The position numbers were made by a program, and so were the translations under genes. The notes below the pieces were generated by a model. That model did not search any database. It had not been told where the DNA came from and saw only the letters and a program-made list of their open reading frames with translations. Shown here piece by piece: positions 1-8,315 of a DNA stretch of 64,000 bases (positions within the stretch are counted from its first letter, which is position 1; every line of letters begins with the position of its first letter). This DNA is from Spirochaetota bacterium. Lineage in GTDB: Bacteria; Spirochaetota; Spirochaetia; Treponematales; Treponemataceae. The DNA lies in assembly GCA_023398165.1 (NCBI GenBank), contig JAEWSQ010000012.1, positions 248,001 to 312,000 on the forward strand. Direction: 5' to 3'.

Positions 1-2
1 GT

Positions 3-248
3 GAAGGCTTTATTTCGTTTGACCGGTTTATGCACGGTTTCATTTCGAGAGAGGCTGTTCTTGTTGCAATCGAAACCCGCTCCTCATCCCCGGTTCGAAT
101 ACTTCGTAATAAGGAAACTATGGAAAGTACCGCCCTTTCTGGATTATTCCCTGCAGGCGAAGGCTCAGGATATTCAGGAGGCATTGTATCTTCTGCCATG
201 GACGGCGAAAATGCTGCAGACAGAATTGCGGAGAAACTTGGAAAATAA
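3..248 (+). CDS. FAD-dependent dehydrogenase, C-terminal end (partial)
   Basis: Only the last ~81 residues are in the window; the 5' part lies upstream of base 1. The open frame starts at base 3 and stops at 246-248. The tail carries the motifs 'ETRSSSPVRI' and 'GLFPAGEGSGYSGGI', which match the C-terminus of the COG2509-type 'uncharacterized FAD-dependent dehydrogenase' family, where the GEG-G-AGGI stretch closes the FAD site. The enzyme is expected to be a cytoplasmic flavoprotein, but its substrate is not known for the family. A hairpin terminator follows directly, so this is the last gene of its transcript. Family assignment is by recalled motif; the missing N-terminal Rossmann motif cannot be checked. 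Confidence 0.75.
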   Translation, partial: EGFISFDRFMHGFISREAVLVAIETRSSSPVRILRNKETMESTALSGLFPAGEGSGYSGGIVSSAMDGENAADRIAEKLGK

Positions 249-250
249 AA

Positions 251-297
251 AACAGCTTTGCACAGATGTTTTCCCGCTGTACAAAGCTGTTTTATTC
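251..297 (+). terminator. Rho-independent terminator after the FAD dehydrogenase
   Basis: A 10-bp inverted repeat (AACAGCTTTG at 251-260, CAAAGCTGTT at 282-291) is followed by a short T-rich stretch. It begins 3 bp after the stop codon of the partial plus-strand gene and lies before the end of the convergent AraC gene. Because the 5' side is A-rich on the other strand it could also work for the minus-strand transcript. Confidence 0.75.
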
Positions 298-333
298 CTT
301 ATTGTAAGATTTTGTGCTTGCTGAGAAAATTCA

Positions 334-1218
334 TTACTTAATTTTTCTTACCGGCAGCAGTTCAATATAGCCGCGCCCGCCTCTCGGTTCGAGCTGTATG
401 CGGGGGTTTGATTCATCCCATTCGTATCCTGCAATTGAGGGATCATATTTTTTTTCAGCTTCCCAAATTTCACTGATAGCTTTTTCGTAGTTTTCCTCTT
501 TGAAAGGCTCTCCTTTAAACATAAGGTACTCAGTTTTTGGAAGTTCAATTACATCAAACCCCTCAGGAACAACTCCTTTGTAGTCGAGAGCGACTTCCGC
601 CCCCTGAACATATTCCGATGTTCCCTGTTTTATATACTTTTTAGGAAGCCGCATGCACACAGGTTCTCCTGCTAAGGATTTAATGCTCTGCAGTAATCCC
701 CACACATCGCATCCCGCTTCTTCACAGTATGAAAAGTAGTCATTTGCATGTATACCTCGTTTAATAATTACCTTCCGTGCACTCTTTTCGATTACCTGCA
801 CAAATACTGTCTTAATTTTTTCCATAGTAGTCTCCTTGTCAGGTTCAGCAGTGCTGATTTTAAATGGAGTAAACAAATAAATAGGAACCGGATTCTGTGC
901 ATAATCGTGAGGGTTGGTACCGAACTCTTTTAAAAATGCACGCTGATATCCGTCTGCGCTTTCAAAACCGGTGTCATACGCAATATCAATAATTTTCACG
1001 TTTTCATCGCGTAAGCGCAGAGCCGATTTCGATAAGCGGAGCCGCCTGATGTAGTCTGCAGGAGTCATGTTCAAAAACTGAAAGAAAAGTCTGGATGCGT
1101 ACCACGGAGAGTATCCGGATATCCGTGCGAGCATTCCCGGGGTTATACAATCGAATACGTGCGCTTCGATGTATTCCTGCATTTTTCGAACTGCTTCTGT
1201 CTGTACTTTACTATCCAT
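334..1218 (-). CDS. AraC-family regulator with GyrI-like effector domain
   Basis: 294 aa. Residues ~5-105 form an AraC double helix-turn-helix: 'MLARISGYSPWYASRLF' is the first HTH and 'IIDIAYDTGFESADGYQRAF' the second, followed by the family 'FKEFGTNPHDY'-like end. Residues ~135-294 look like a GyrI/SOUL-like small-molecule binding domain ('YVQGAEV...GFDVIELPKTEYLMFKGEP', ending 'YIELLPVRK'). Such fusions (Rob/SoxS-type with GyrI domain) act as ligand-responsive activators; the ligand is unknown. It starts at ATG 1218 with AGGTG upstream. It is the last gene of a minus-strand run that begins with the HD hydrolase, with only 60 bp to the preceding DUF4180 gene, so it may be co-transcribed. 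Confidence 0.9.
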   Translation of the reverse strand: MDSKVQTEAVRKMQEYIEAHVFDCITPGMLARISGYSPWYASRLFFQFLNMTPADYIRRLRLSKSALRLRDENVKIIDIAYDTGFESADGYQRAFLKEFGTNPHDYAQNPVPIYLFTPFKISTAEPDKETTMEKIKTVFVQVIEKSARKVIIKRGIHANDYFSYCEEAGCDVWGLLQSIKSLAGEPVCMRLPKKYIKQGTSEYVQGAEVALDYKGVVPEGFDVIELPKTEYLMFKGEPFKEENYEKAISEIWEAEKKYDPSIAGYEWDESNPRIQLEPRGGRGYIELLPVRKIK

Positions 1219-1278
1219 TGTTCACCTGACAAAAAGAAGTGTACTCTATACTGATATAATCCTTCTCGACTTTTTTTG

Positions 1279-1647
1279 CTATTTTAAAAGCGATACCGCT
1301 TTCTCAAGAGTTTCACAGAATAGTACTTTACCGGTGCTGTTGCTTTCATACATAAAATCCCGCAGACTTTTACTTTCGACGTTTGAAAAATCTCCCAGAA
1401 TTATTAGGCGCCTTGAGTATGTGGAAACTTTTTGAAGAATCTCTCCTGCAAAACCTGTCTTCAGGTTAAAAAAATCGGGAGTAATGTTATTCTTTTCTAT
1501 AATTGTCGTATCTGAGGGGGATTCCATTAATGCATCAAAAAACGTCCGGTAATCGGTGATTTTTTCATTATCTTGAAAAACAGTCTTTGTAAGAATTCCT
1601 TTAGTGCTCTCAATAGTTTCATACGTCACAATTCTTACCCTTATCAT
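1279..1647 (-). CDS. DUF4180 family protein
   Basis: 122 aa, cytoplasmic, no signal peptide or membrane segment. The central signature 'DFFNLKTGFAGEILQK' followed by 'LIILGDFSN' and 'SKSLRDFMYESN' matches what I recall of DUF4180, a small single-domain family with no established function. The order of beta-alpha-beta elements resembles a STAS-like fold, but that is only an impression. It starts 8 bp after the stop of the esterase gene and is probably translated from the same mRNA; no strong Shine-Dalgarno is visible. Its position between an esterase and an AraC/GyrI regulator does not reveal a role. Confidence 0.75.
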   Translation of the reverse strand: MIRVRIVTYETIESTKGILTKTVFQDNEKITDYRTFFDALMESPSDTTIIEKNNITPDFFNLKTGFAGEILQKVSTYSRRLIILGDFSNVESKSLRDFMYESNSTGKVLFCETLEKAVSLLK

Positions 1648-1655
1648 TTTCGTTT

Positions 1656-2540
1656 TTATTTACCTGCATAAAACGTGAGGTAGTCTGTAAAATATTTTGT
1701 CTGCAGCGAGTGGCCTCCGTCGTATACGCGGAATGAGACTTTCATTCCGCGTTTTAAAAGCGCCTCATACAGAGAGGTAACACCTTTATTGAACGGATCA
1801 TTTGTATTGCCGGTGTCCAAGTATACTTCAATTGCGCTGTATCCCTTTTTGGCTGCATATTTTTTTACATCTTTTACGGTATCTGTCTGTTCGTTCGGGT
1901 AAAGCCATTTTTCAAGCTGCGAGGCGGAATAATCCTGCGACGGAACAGCGGGGCTGTATCCCCCGATTTTACTGAAAAGATCCGGATGATGAAATCCTAT
2001 GCGGAGAGAGAGCATTCCGCCCATTGAAAACCCTCCTATAAATCTGGATTCTTTTTTTCTTTGTGTAAAATAGTGTTCATCAATATAGGGTATTAATTCA
2101 GTAGTAATAAATACATCATTTTTCCTTTCATCTATTTTACCATCCAGTAAATCTTCCTTTATTTCAAGCGCATTAGCATCCTGAACGAAGGGGAATACCA
2201 TAATCATTGGTTTAATAATACCAGATGAAGTTAATTCATCTGCACGTTCTACGATGCCGCTGCCGCTCCACATTGTTTCATTCGCTCCGTAGCTGTGAAG
2301 CCCGTACCACACAGGGTACTCTGTCCCGTCTCCGTATCCTTTCGGAAGATAGATTATATAAGGAACTTCTTTTTGCAAAACAGCGCTCTTAAGACCACAT
2401 CGTTCGACCGTGTATGTTTGAGAAGGCTCTCTAGGAGTTATATTGCGTTTGCTGCTTGTGCATGAGAAAACACATACAGACGAAAAGATCAAGGCTCCTG
2501 TAAGGAATAAAAAATTTCTCATTGCTGCATTTTTTATCAT
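1656..2540 (-). CDS. Esterase-D-like alpha/beta hydrolase lipoprotein
   Basis: 294 aa. The N-terminus (residues 1-27) is a lipoprotein signal with a hydrophobic core and a lipobox ending 'VFSC', so the mature enzyme is probably anchored outside the cytoplasmic membrane. The body resembles the enterochelin/feruloyl esterase group: 'YIIYLPKGYG', 'YPVWYGLHSYGANETMW', nucleophile elbow 'GGFSMGG' with the catalytic Ser, and a C-terminal His in 'DGGHSLQTKY'. The intervening 'DTGNTNDPF' may supply the acidic residue. The likely activity is hydrolysis of an ester such as a carbohydrate ester; substrate unknown. The start ATG overlaps the stop of the HD gene (ATGA), indicating translational coupling. 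A second Met at residue 7 is an alternative start. Confidence 0.85.
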   Translation of the reverse strand: MIKNAAMRNFLFLTGALIFSSVCVFSCTSSKRNITPREPSQTYTVERCGLKSAVLQKEVPYIIYLPKGYGDGTEYPVWYGLHSYGANETMWSGSGIVERADELTSSGIIKPMIMVFPFVQDANALEIKEDLLDGKIDERKNDVFITTELIPYIDEHYFTQRKKESRFIGGFSMGGMLSLRIGFHHPDLFSKIGGYSPAVPSQDYSASQLEKWLYPNEQTDTVKDVKKYAAKKGYSAIEVYLDTGNTNDPFNKGVTSLYEALLKRGMKVSFRVYDGGHSLQTKYFTDYLTFYAGK

Positions 2541-3163
2541 ACTGTCTGTTCCTTATTTTTTACCGGAAGGTATCCTTTTTTCACCGCACTGTCGAGAAGT
2601 GCGCAAATAAAGTCCCAAATTTCCTTTGAACCCTCGGCTACATGTTTATTAACTTCAAATACCATGTCGTAGGTGACGCCGTTCTTTTTCCAGGTGAAGC
2701 CTTCGGTAATATAATTTTGCAGAAGGGGTTCGAGTCTGTCAAAAACAGAGGCAAATTTCGCTTCATTTGTCTTTCTTTCTTCAAATTCCTTCCATATACA
2801 AAGCAGTTTATCTTTTTGTTCCTCCGGGAGAATTCCGAAAATCCGTTCTGCCGCTTTTTCTTCTCTTATATGAGCATCTTTTCTGTCGGCGGCATATAAA
2901 AAAGTATCGCCGGCATCAATTTCCACAATGTCGTGAATGAGGAGCATTAAAACAGTTTTTTCAATATCAACAGGAAAATTTGCATATTCACGTAAAAGAA
3001 TTACCATAATCGCAATCGTCCAGGAATGCTCGGCATCGTTTTCAAACCTTCCCTTATCAAAAAGGAGGGATTTTCTGTAAATGTTTTTTACCTTATCAAT
3101 TTCTATAAAAAAACTGAGCTGGTTTTCCAGTCTTGCATTGTCCGTAAAATCAAAAAACTTCAT
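2537..3163 (-). CDS. HD-domain hydrolase (YfbR/HDDC2-like)
   Basis: About 208 aa. HD-superfamily metal site: 'FENDAEHSW' (His in helix 1-2), 'LMLLIHDIVEIDAGD' (the HD pair), and a later Asp in 'FDRLEPLLQNY'. The overall layout is that of the YfbR/HDDC2 group, whose characterised members are 5'-deoxynucleotidases. A role in nucleotide cleanup is therefore plausible but not shown. An upstream in-frame ATG exists at 3181, but a TATGAT-like -10 sits immediately before it, while ATG 3163 has GAGG 8 nt upstream, so I chose 3163. It is the first gene of the minus-strand run and is divergent from nadC, with ~125 bp between start codons. Confidence 0.85.
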   Translation of the reverse strand: MKFFDFTDNARLENQLSFFIEIDKVKNIYRKSLLFDKGRFENDAEHSWTIAIMVILLREYANFPVDIEKTVLMLLIHDIVEIDAGDTFLYAADRKDAHIREEKAAERIFGILPEEQKDKLLCIWKEFEERKTNEAKFASVFDRLEPLLQNYITEGFTWKKNGVTYDMVFEVNKHVAEGSKEIWDFICALLDSAVKKGYLPVKNKEQTV

Positions 3164-3225
3164 AGTTACCTCTTCTTCCATTCTATCATATGTACGCCTT
3201 CAATTTCTTCCCGGCTCCATTCATA

Positions 3226-3254
3226 TTGACTCTTTTTTCCCTGAAGGTCATAAT
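3226..3254 (+). promoter_or_regulatory. Probable promoter of the nadCAB operon
   Basis: TTGACT (3226-3231), 17-bp spacer, CATAAT (3249-3254). It lies 36 bp before nadC and faces away from the HD gene. No recognisable NiaR/NadR-like palindrome or riboswitch structure was noticed in the 108-bp divergent region. Confidence 0.55.
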
Positions 3255-3289
3255 TCATTTCATATAAAACTTCAGGAGATTACTGAACC

Positions 3290-4159
3290 ATGGCTTCATC
3301 AAAACAAGTACAGCCTTTTCTGCAGAAAAAAGATTATATTCCTCTTATAAAAAGGGCTCTCAGGGAAGACCTCGACAAAAACGGGGATATTACGAGCAAT
3401 GCTATTTTCTCAAAGAAAACCCGTGCAGTGTTTAAGCTTTTAGCAAAAGACGACGGAGTTCTGTGCGGCATTGAAGTATTCCGTTCTGTTTTTTCCTGCC
3501 TTGACCGCTCAGTAAAGGTGGAAACATCTTTTAAAGACGGCGACCGGTTAACCAAAGGCACCGTTGTCGCAGCGGTAACGGGTCCTCTTATTTCAATTTT
3601 AACAGGAGAAAGAACTTCTCTCAACCTCATATCTCATCTTTCCGGTGTTGCAACAAAAACTGAGCGTTTTGTTTCTGCGGTAAACGGCAAGCCTGTTATT
3701 CTGGATACTAGGAAAACTGTTCCCGGTATGAGAAAACTTCAAAAATATGCTGTTGCCTCAGGCGGCGGTCAAAATCACCGCATCGGACTGTACGATATGA
3801 TTCTTATTAAAGATAATCATGTTGATGCAGCAGGCGGTATTACAGAAGCAGTTGAAAGAGCTAGAAAGCGCTGGGGAAACCGCTTCAAAATAGAAGTTGA
3901 AACCAGGAATCTTGAAGAGGTCCGTGAGGCTCTTTCCTGTAACGTTGAGCGCATCATGCTCGACAATATGAGTAATGATGTAATGAAACAGGCAGTACAA
4001 ATTATAAGCGGAAAAGCCGAAGTGGAAGCATCGGGCAATATGACAATAGAAAGGCTTCCTTCCTTAGCCGATGTCGGCGTCGACTTTGTTTCGTTCGGCG
4101 AGCTCACTCATTCAGTGACCATTTTTGACTTCTCTCTCAAACAGGAAGCAATACTATAA
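3290..4159 (+). CDS. nadC: Quinolinate phosphoribosyltransferase (nicotinate-nucleotide pyrophosphorylase)
   Basis: 289 aa, full length for NadC. It converts quinolinate and PRPP to nicotinate mononucleotide, CO2 and PPi, the third step of de novo NAD synthesis. Family motifs run in order: 'EDLDKNGDITS' near the N-terminus, 'NLISHLSGVAT', 'LDTRKTVPGMRKLQKYAV', 'GGGQNHRIGLYDMILIKDNH', 'KIEVETRNLEEV', 'IMLDNMS', 'VEASGNM' and the closing 'GVDFVSFGELTHS'. ATG 3290 has AGGAG about 14 nt upstream in a reasonable context. It is the first gene of a three-gene operon; nadA follows after 3 bp. Nothing unusual. Confidence 0.97.
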   Translation: MASSKQVQPFLQKKDYIPLIKRALREDLDKNGDITSNAIFSKKTRAVFKLLAKDDGVLCGIEVFRSVFSCLDRSVKVETSFKDGDRLTKGTVVAAVTGPLISILTGERTSLNLISHLSGVATKTERFVSAVNGKPVILDTRKTVPGMRKLQKYAVASGGGQNHRIGLYDMILIKDNHVDAAGGITEAVERARKRWGNRFKIEVETRNLEEVREALSCNVERIMLDNMSNDVMKQAVQIISGKAEVEASGNMTIERLPSLADVGVDFVSFGELTHSVTIFDFSLKQEAIL

Positions 4160-4162
4160 TAT

Positions 4163-5224
4163 ATGGGAATGTACATGAATTCTAAATCAAACGCAGATAT
4201 ACTTAACGAAATTAAGATCTTGAAAGACTCCTTTTCAGGGAAAGTGCTCATCGCGGCTCATCATTACCAGAATGAAGATATTATCAGTGTTGCTGATGCG
4301 GTAGGCGATTCGTACCGGCTTGCTGTTATTGTGTCACAGTCAAAGGCGGATATTGTTGTAATGTGCGGCGTCCGTTTTATGGCCGAGAGCGCCTCAATCC
4401 TTGCAAGATCCGGCCAGACGGTTCTTCTTCCTGATTATAATGCAGGCTGTCCCATGGCCGACATGGTCTCTTTGGAAGCTGCAGAAAAAGCGCTTGCTTC
4501 AATTAAAAAAATGACCGGGGAAGACGCGGTTCCGCTTACATACATGAACAGCTGGGCCGATTTAAAAGCGCTCACCGGCTCCAGAGGCGGCAGCATTTGC
4601 ACCTCGGGAAATGCAAAAAAAATTATGGCACACTATCTTGATAAGGGAAAAAAGATTCTTTTTATGCCCGATAAGAATTTAGGCATTAATACATCCCGCT
4701 CTCTCGGAATTACTGATGATGAAATTTGTCTTGTCTCCAGGGACGGCTCTATTTCTTCAGTCGGTAAAAACGCACGCATTTTTCTCTGGGACGGATACTG
4801 CCCCATTCATGTGGAATTTAAGAAAAACCAGGTGCTCGCATTACGCAAAAAATACCCCGGTATTACATTGATGGTGCATCCTGAGTGCACCGAAGATGTC
4901 GTATCTCTTTCCAGCATTGCAGCTTCCACCGAGGGAATGGCAAAGGAGATTAATAGTGCTCCTTTACACTCCGTTCTCGGAGTGGGTACAGAATACCGCT
5001 TTATTGAAAGAATGATTCGTGAAAACCCTGGAAAAACTATTGTTCCTTTGGAAAAGTACTGCTGCTCCGATATGGATCTCATTACCCCTCAAAAACTTCT
5101 TGAAGTCCTTAAGGCTTGTAAAGAAGGAAGCGCTGAATCTTTCCATGTATCCGTCAGTGAGCAGAACGCTCTCGATGCACGGAAGGCACTCTCAACGATG
5201 ATAGAAATAACGGAAGGCTTATGA
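4163..5224 (+). CDS. nadA: Quinolinate synthase
   Basis: 353 aa. A [4Fe-4S] enzyme that condenses iminoaspartate with dihydroxyacetone phosphate to quinolinate. Visible motifs: 'IAAHHYQNEDI', 'MCGVRFMAESA' (Cys near 68), 'YNAGCPMADM', 'TYMNSWADLKA', 'ICTSGNA', 'DGYCPIHVEF' (Cys near 213), 'HPECTEDV' (Cys near 242) and 'KYCCSDMDL' (Cys near 300-301). The cluster ligands are expected among these; the double Cys at the end leaves the third ligand ambiguous. Start ATG 4163 is 3 bp after nadC with AGGAAG inside the nadC end; ATG 4175 is an alternative. The stop overlaps nadB (ATGA), so nadA and nadB are translationally coupled. Confidence 0.96.
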   Translation: MGMYMNSKSNADILNEIKILKDSFSGKVLIAAHHYQNEDIISVADAVGDSYRLAVIVSQSKADIVVMCGVRFMAESASILARSGQTVLLPDYNAGCPMADMVSLEAAEKALASIKKMTGEDAVPLTYMNSWADLKALTGSRGGSICTSGNAKKIMAHYLDKGKKILFMPDKNLGINTSRSLGITDDEICLVSRDGSISSVGKNARIFLWDGYCPIHVEFKKNQVLALRKKYPGITLMVHPECTEDVVSLSSIAASTEGMAKEINSAPLHSVLGVGTEYRFIERMIRENPGKTIVPLEKYCCSDMDLITPQKLLEVLKACKEGSAESFHVSVSEQNALDARKALSTMIEITEGL

Positions 5225-6786
5225 TTAATGATGTACTAATTTTGGGAACCGGTATTGCAGGTTTGACTACAGCAATATCTTCCAGAGAAAAGGGTTTGTC
5301 GGTTCTTGTCATTACCAAGAATTCTAAAATAGAAGAAGCTAATACGAATTATGCACAGGGCGGAATAATTGCATACACCCCGGAAGATAAACCCGAACTT
5401 CTTGAAAAAGATATTTTAAATGCAGGGTGCAATATAAACAGCTTTGAAACAGTTGCACGATATTCGCGGGAAGCGCCGCATACTGTTCAGGAATTTCTAG
5501 CAGCCCATGTTGGCGTTGCTTTCAGCCGTAATGAAAAAGGCGAACTGGATTACACCGAAGAAGCAGCCCACTCGATTCGGAGAATTGTTCACTTTGAGGA
5601 TCATACAGGAGATGCAATTGAGCATTCTCTTATTGCATTTGCAAAGAAAATCGGCGTTGTTGTCAGGACAGACTGTACGGCAATCGATCTTATAACGACT
5701 GATCATCATTCTTTGGATATGCAGGAAAAGTACCATGAAAGCGAAGTGCTCGGCGTGTATGCGCTCGACAATAAAAACGGACACGTGGAAACCATATTTG
5801 CCCGTTCTGTCGTACTTGCAACAGGCGGAATAGGGAATATTTATCAGTTTACCACAAACCCTGCAAGCGCTTCGGGTGACGGACTTGCCATGGCTGCCCG
5901 TGCAGGTGCTGCAATTATTAATGCCGAGTTTATGCAGTTCCATCCGACCGCTCTTTTCCATAAAGATATAAAGAGGTTTTTAATATCGGAATCATTACGC
6001 GGCGAGGGTGCAAAACTCCTCGATCCTGAGGGCAAACCCTTCATGAAGCGCTACTCATCCCAGGCGGAGCTTGCTCCCCGGGATGTTGTAGCCCGTGCTT
6101 TGTTTGAAGAAATGAGTAAACTCGGCTGCGAGTACCTTCTTTTGGATATTGCAAATCACTATACGGGTAAAGAGCCCCTTGAGAAACGTTTTTCCAGGAT
6201 TTATGAAACTTGTAAAAAGGGCGGAATTGATATAACAAAACAGCCCATTCCTATAGTTCCTGCCGCCCACTATTTCTGCGGTGGAATCAGAGTTAATGCC
6301 GAGGGTAAAACTTCCATTAAAAGGCTTTATGCAGCCGGGGAAGTTGCCTGTACCGGACTTCACGGGGCAAACCGCCTTGCGTCCACAAGTCTTCTTGAAG
6401 GTTTATATGGAGGACTCAAGACTGCAGAGTATCTTGCCCAAAACATTGAAAGGGAGGAAAGTTTTTCAAAGCGCTGCTCCTCTATTCCTGATTGGCGGAT
6501 ACCAAGCAAGGCCGAAACGTTTGAACCTTCGCTTATATATCAGGATTGGAAATATATTAAGCTTACTATGTGGAATCATGCAGGCATTATACGGACGAAA
6601 AAGGGGCTTGAGCGTGCTCAAGCCGATTTGAACTATCATGCACACCGTATTACCAGTTTTTACCGGGAGGCCGTTCCCACGCGCGATATAATTGAACTCC
6701 GTAATGCGGTGGGAACCGCCTGTATTGTAGTTTCACATGCTATACATAACGAGAAATCAGTCGGCTGTCATTACAGGATAAACTGA
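5221..6786 (+). CDS. nadB: L-aspartate oxidase
   Basis: 521 aa. A flavoprotein that oxidises L-aspartate to iminoaspartate, which NadA uses; it belongs to the succinate dehydrogenase/fumarate reductase flavoprotein family. Signatures: FAD loop 'LGTGIAGLTTAI' at the N-terminus, 'NYAQGGI', 'HTGDAIEHSL', 'VLATGGIGNIYQFTTNP', the 'EFMQFHPTAL' active-site block, 'APRDVVARAL', 'PAAHYFCGGIRV' and 'LHGANRLASTSLLEGL'. The C-terminal helical domain ends 'SVGCHYRIN'. In an anaerobe, fumarate rather than O2 would be the likely acceptor (inference). The ATGA overlap with nadA completes the nadCAB operon. Confidence 0.97.
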   Translation: MINDVLILGTGIAGLTTAISSREKGLSVLVITKNSKIEEANTNYAQGGIIAYTPEDKPELLEKDILNAGCNINSFETVARYSREAPHTVQEFLAAHVGVAFSRNEKGELDYTEEAAHSIRRIVHFEDHTGDAIEHSLIAFAKKIGVVVRTDCTAIDLITTDHHSLDMQEKYHESEVLGVYALDNKNGHVETIFARSVVLATGGIGNIYQFTTNPASASGDGLAMAARAGAAIINAEFMQFHPTALFHKDIKRFLISESLRGEGAKLLDPEGKPFMKRYSSQAELAPRDVVARALFEEMSKLGCEYLLLDIANHYTGKEPLEKRFSRIYETCKKGGIDITKQPIPIVPAAHYFCGGIRVNAEGKTSIKRLYAAGEVACTGLHGANRLASTSLLEGLYGGLKTAEYLAQNIEREESFSKRCSSIPDWRIPSKAETFEPSLIYQDWKYIKLTMWNHAGIIRTKKGLERAQADLNYHAHRITSFYREAVPTRDIIELRNAVGTACIVVSHAIHNEKSVGCHYRIN

Positions 6787-6845
6787 TACCTGCATCACCT
6801 GTGAAGATTTTACAATTTTACGGACTGATTAAAATAATAAAAAAC

Positions 6846-6875
6846 TTGACAAAAAAGAGAGAATCACTGTAAAAT
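6846..6875 (+). promoter_or_regulatory. Strong promoter of a short intergenic transcript
   Basis: TTGACA (6846-6851), 18-bp spacer, TAAAAT (6870-6875). This is a near-consensus sigma70-type promoter in the gap after nadB, with no plus-strand protein gene between it and the terminator at 6934-6972. Confidence 0.65.
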
Positions 6876-6881
6876 GACATT

Positions 6882-6972
6882 AGCTTTTAAATAAGCTGAT
6901 AAACTCTCTCCAACGTCCGGCTTGCCGGGCGGGAGCCCTCTTGAAAGCGTAGCTCTTAAGGGGGCTTTTTTT
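6882..6972 (+). ncRNA. Candidate small RNA (~90 nt)
   Basis: The interval is bounded by a near-consensus promoter and an intrinsic terminator, with a predicted 5' end near 6882. Three hairpins can be drawn: AGCTT/AAGCT at 6882-6897, a GC-rich self-complementary element CCGGCTTGCCGG at 6917-6928, and the terminator stem. No start codon with a ribosome binding site is present. It lacks the GGAAGCA core of signal-recognition RNA, so it is not 4.5S RNA. It may be a regulatory RNA or an antisense regulator of the convergent gene that ends at 6982. Nothing identifies a known family. Confidence 0.5.
6934..6972 (+). terminator. Intrinsic terminator of the candidate sRNA
   Basis: AGCCCTCTT (6934-6942) pairs with AAGGGGGCT (6958-6966) with one G-U pair, followed by a T7 run (6966-6972). 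It also serves as an end for any nadB read-through and stops 10 bp before the 3' end of the convergent minus-strand gene. Confidence 0.85.
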
Positions 6973-6981
6973 ATGTCTAAA

Positions 6982-8139
6982 CTAATACGCTTTCTTTTTA
7001 CCACGTTCCATCGCTTCTTTCACGGCCTTCTCCTTCAAAAATAGTTCCTTGTAGTACGGTAGATATTCCTTATTTGGATACCAGAATTGAAAGCAGAAAC
7101 AAGAGCAGGCTTCCTTGTTTTCCCCGTCAATGGTGTAGCACAGACGGCGGGGGCATTTTTCCATGCAGTGACCGCAGCCGACATTTTTGAAGGCCATCTT
7201 AATATCATCTGGAAGAGTCTGAATATAATCGATGTACGAGTTCAGATTGTTCAGTTTCAGTCTCAAGAAAAGCCTGCTTTCGTTTTCTTTTCCATAGCGG
7301 TAGTCGGTGTATTCAAAGTGGTTGAGGCTGTCTTTTCCGTTTTTTGTAAAAAGTCTGTTTTTAAGAAGGTGCGGTTCAATCCTTATTTCTAAACCTTGTT
7401 CACGTAGAAATCCCATCATTTCTTTGTAATACTCTTTATCGTAATCGTGTTCCAGGACTGATACAACATAGCCGTCATCATAGTCAGGTATGGTTTCGGA
7501 ATTGTCGAGAAAGAGAGTGCTTTGAAAGTGCTGAAATTGCGTGAGTCTGTAAAGATCAAATGTTCCTGGTTTATCCTTATTATGTTCTACGAGATCGATC
7601 TTGCGGGCGGCTGTACAGAGCACCGTTAGAATATCGGGGTTCGCGCCGAAACTGACGGTGAATGTATCGCTTTTTGTACTGAACTTTTTACCGTCAAAAT
7701 TGGTAAAAATGAAGCCCTGTTTTTCAAAATAAGGAATTTGTATTTCGAGTTTCTTGTGTTTGTGGTTCTTTAGAGCAGCTTTGAAACCGGCTAAGTTCAC
7801 TATCAGTTTGTTATCAGTTACAGTGCCTGCCAGACCGAGTGCAAATAAGACTGATGAAAACCACAACAGCGAAAATCCGCTTTCCCGGGCTTCATTACTC
7901 ATAGCGCGGACTTCATCGATCTTGTAAAGAGGAAGATTCATTGCTTCGGGGTCTAATTTAGCGTCGGTGTAGATTTTTTTAATAATACGGTATAAATCAA
8001 TATATGCCTTATGAAAACTGCTTTCTGATAATCCGTTTAAGAACGAAGGGTGTATGAAAAACTTAGTTTCCTCATTACCCATGAGCAGTTCATGCCGTTT
8101 TGCCTGCAGCTGTACATAATACTTTGCTTCAATAAACAT
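6982..8139 (-). CDS. Protein of unknown function with a C-terminal cysteine cluster
   Basis: 385 aa, soluble, no signal peptide. I do not recognise a characterised family. The C-terminal ~70 residues contain eight cysteines: 'VGCGHCMEKCPRRLCY' and 'EACSCFCFQF', followed by 'YLPYYKELFLKEKA'. This looks like a metal or Fe-S site, although the spacing is not the CxxCxxCxxxCP of ferredoxins. The 334-aa protein at 16502-17506 has the same arrangement (a long N-terminal region, an acidic 'DD(I/L)K' helix, then 'CxGCxxC' and a later Cys next to aromatic residues), so the two are probably distant paralogues. ATG 8139 has GAGG at good spacing. It stands alone between the sRNA terminator and a divergent chemoreceptor. 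Confidence 0.7.
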   Translation of the reverse strand: MFIEAKYYVQLQAKRHELLMGNEETKFFIHPSFLNGLSESSFHKAYIDLYRIIKKIYTDAKLDPEAMNLPLYKIDEVRAMSNEARESGFSLLWFSSVLFALGLAGTVTDNKLIVNLAGFKAALKNHKHKKLEIQIPYFEKQGFIFTNFDGKKFSTKSDTFTVSFGANPDILTVLCTAARKIDLVEHNKDKPGTFDLYRLTQFQHFQSTLFLDNSETIPDYDDGYVVSVLEHDYDKEYYKEMMGFLREQGLEIRIEPHLLKNRLFTKNGKDSLNHFEYTDYRYGKENESRLFLRLKLNNLNSYIDYIQTLPDDIKMAFKNVGCGHCMEKCPRRLCYTIDGENKEACSCFCFQFWYPNKEYLPYYKELFLKEKAVKEAMERGKKKAY

Positions 8140-8244
8140 TGCTAACCTCTGTTAATTTTATTATTCTCTATTATTATGATTTTACACCTAAAATAACCTA
8201 TACACAATAAAAGGTTAGTATGTTTTCATAGGATATAAGTCTGG

Positions 8245-8274
8245 TTGACAGGACGTAAGTGAAGAATTTATAAT
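8245..8274 (+). promoter_or_regulatory. Promoter of the chemoreceptor gene at 8316
   Basis: TTGACA (8245-8250), 18-bp spacer, TATAAT (8269-8274): both hexamers are perfect consensus. The predicted 5' UTR is ~35 nt, with AGGAG upstream of ATG 8316. Confidence 0.75.
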
Positions 8275-8315
8275 CATACATTAAACCAAAGGTATCTATA
8301 CAGGAGTGATCTAGT

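Noticed and set aside
1..324. 107-aa ORF from the GTG at base 1
   Set aside because: It is out of frame with the recognisable FAD-dehydrogenase tail and runs through the terminator; no family similarity.
5497..5961. 154-aa antisense ORF inside nadB
   Set aside because: Shadow of the strongly conserved nadB gene; no ribosome site and no recognisable domain.
6882..6972. 4.5S/SRP RNA
   Set aside because: Size fits, but the conserved GGAAGCA...loop sequence is absent and the stem layout differs.
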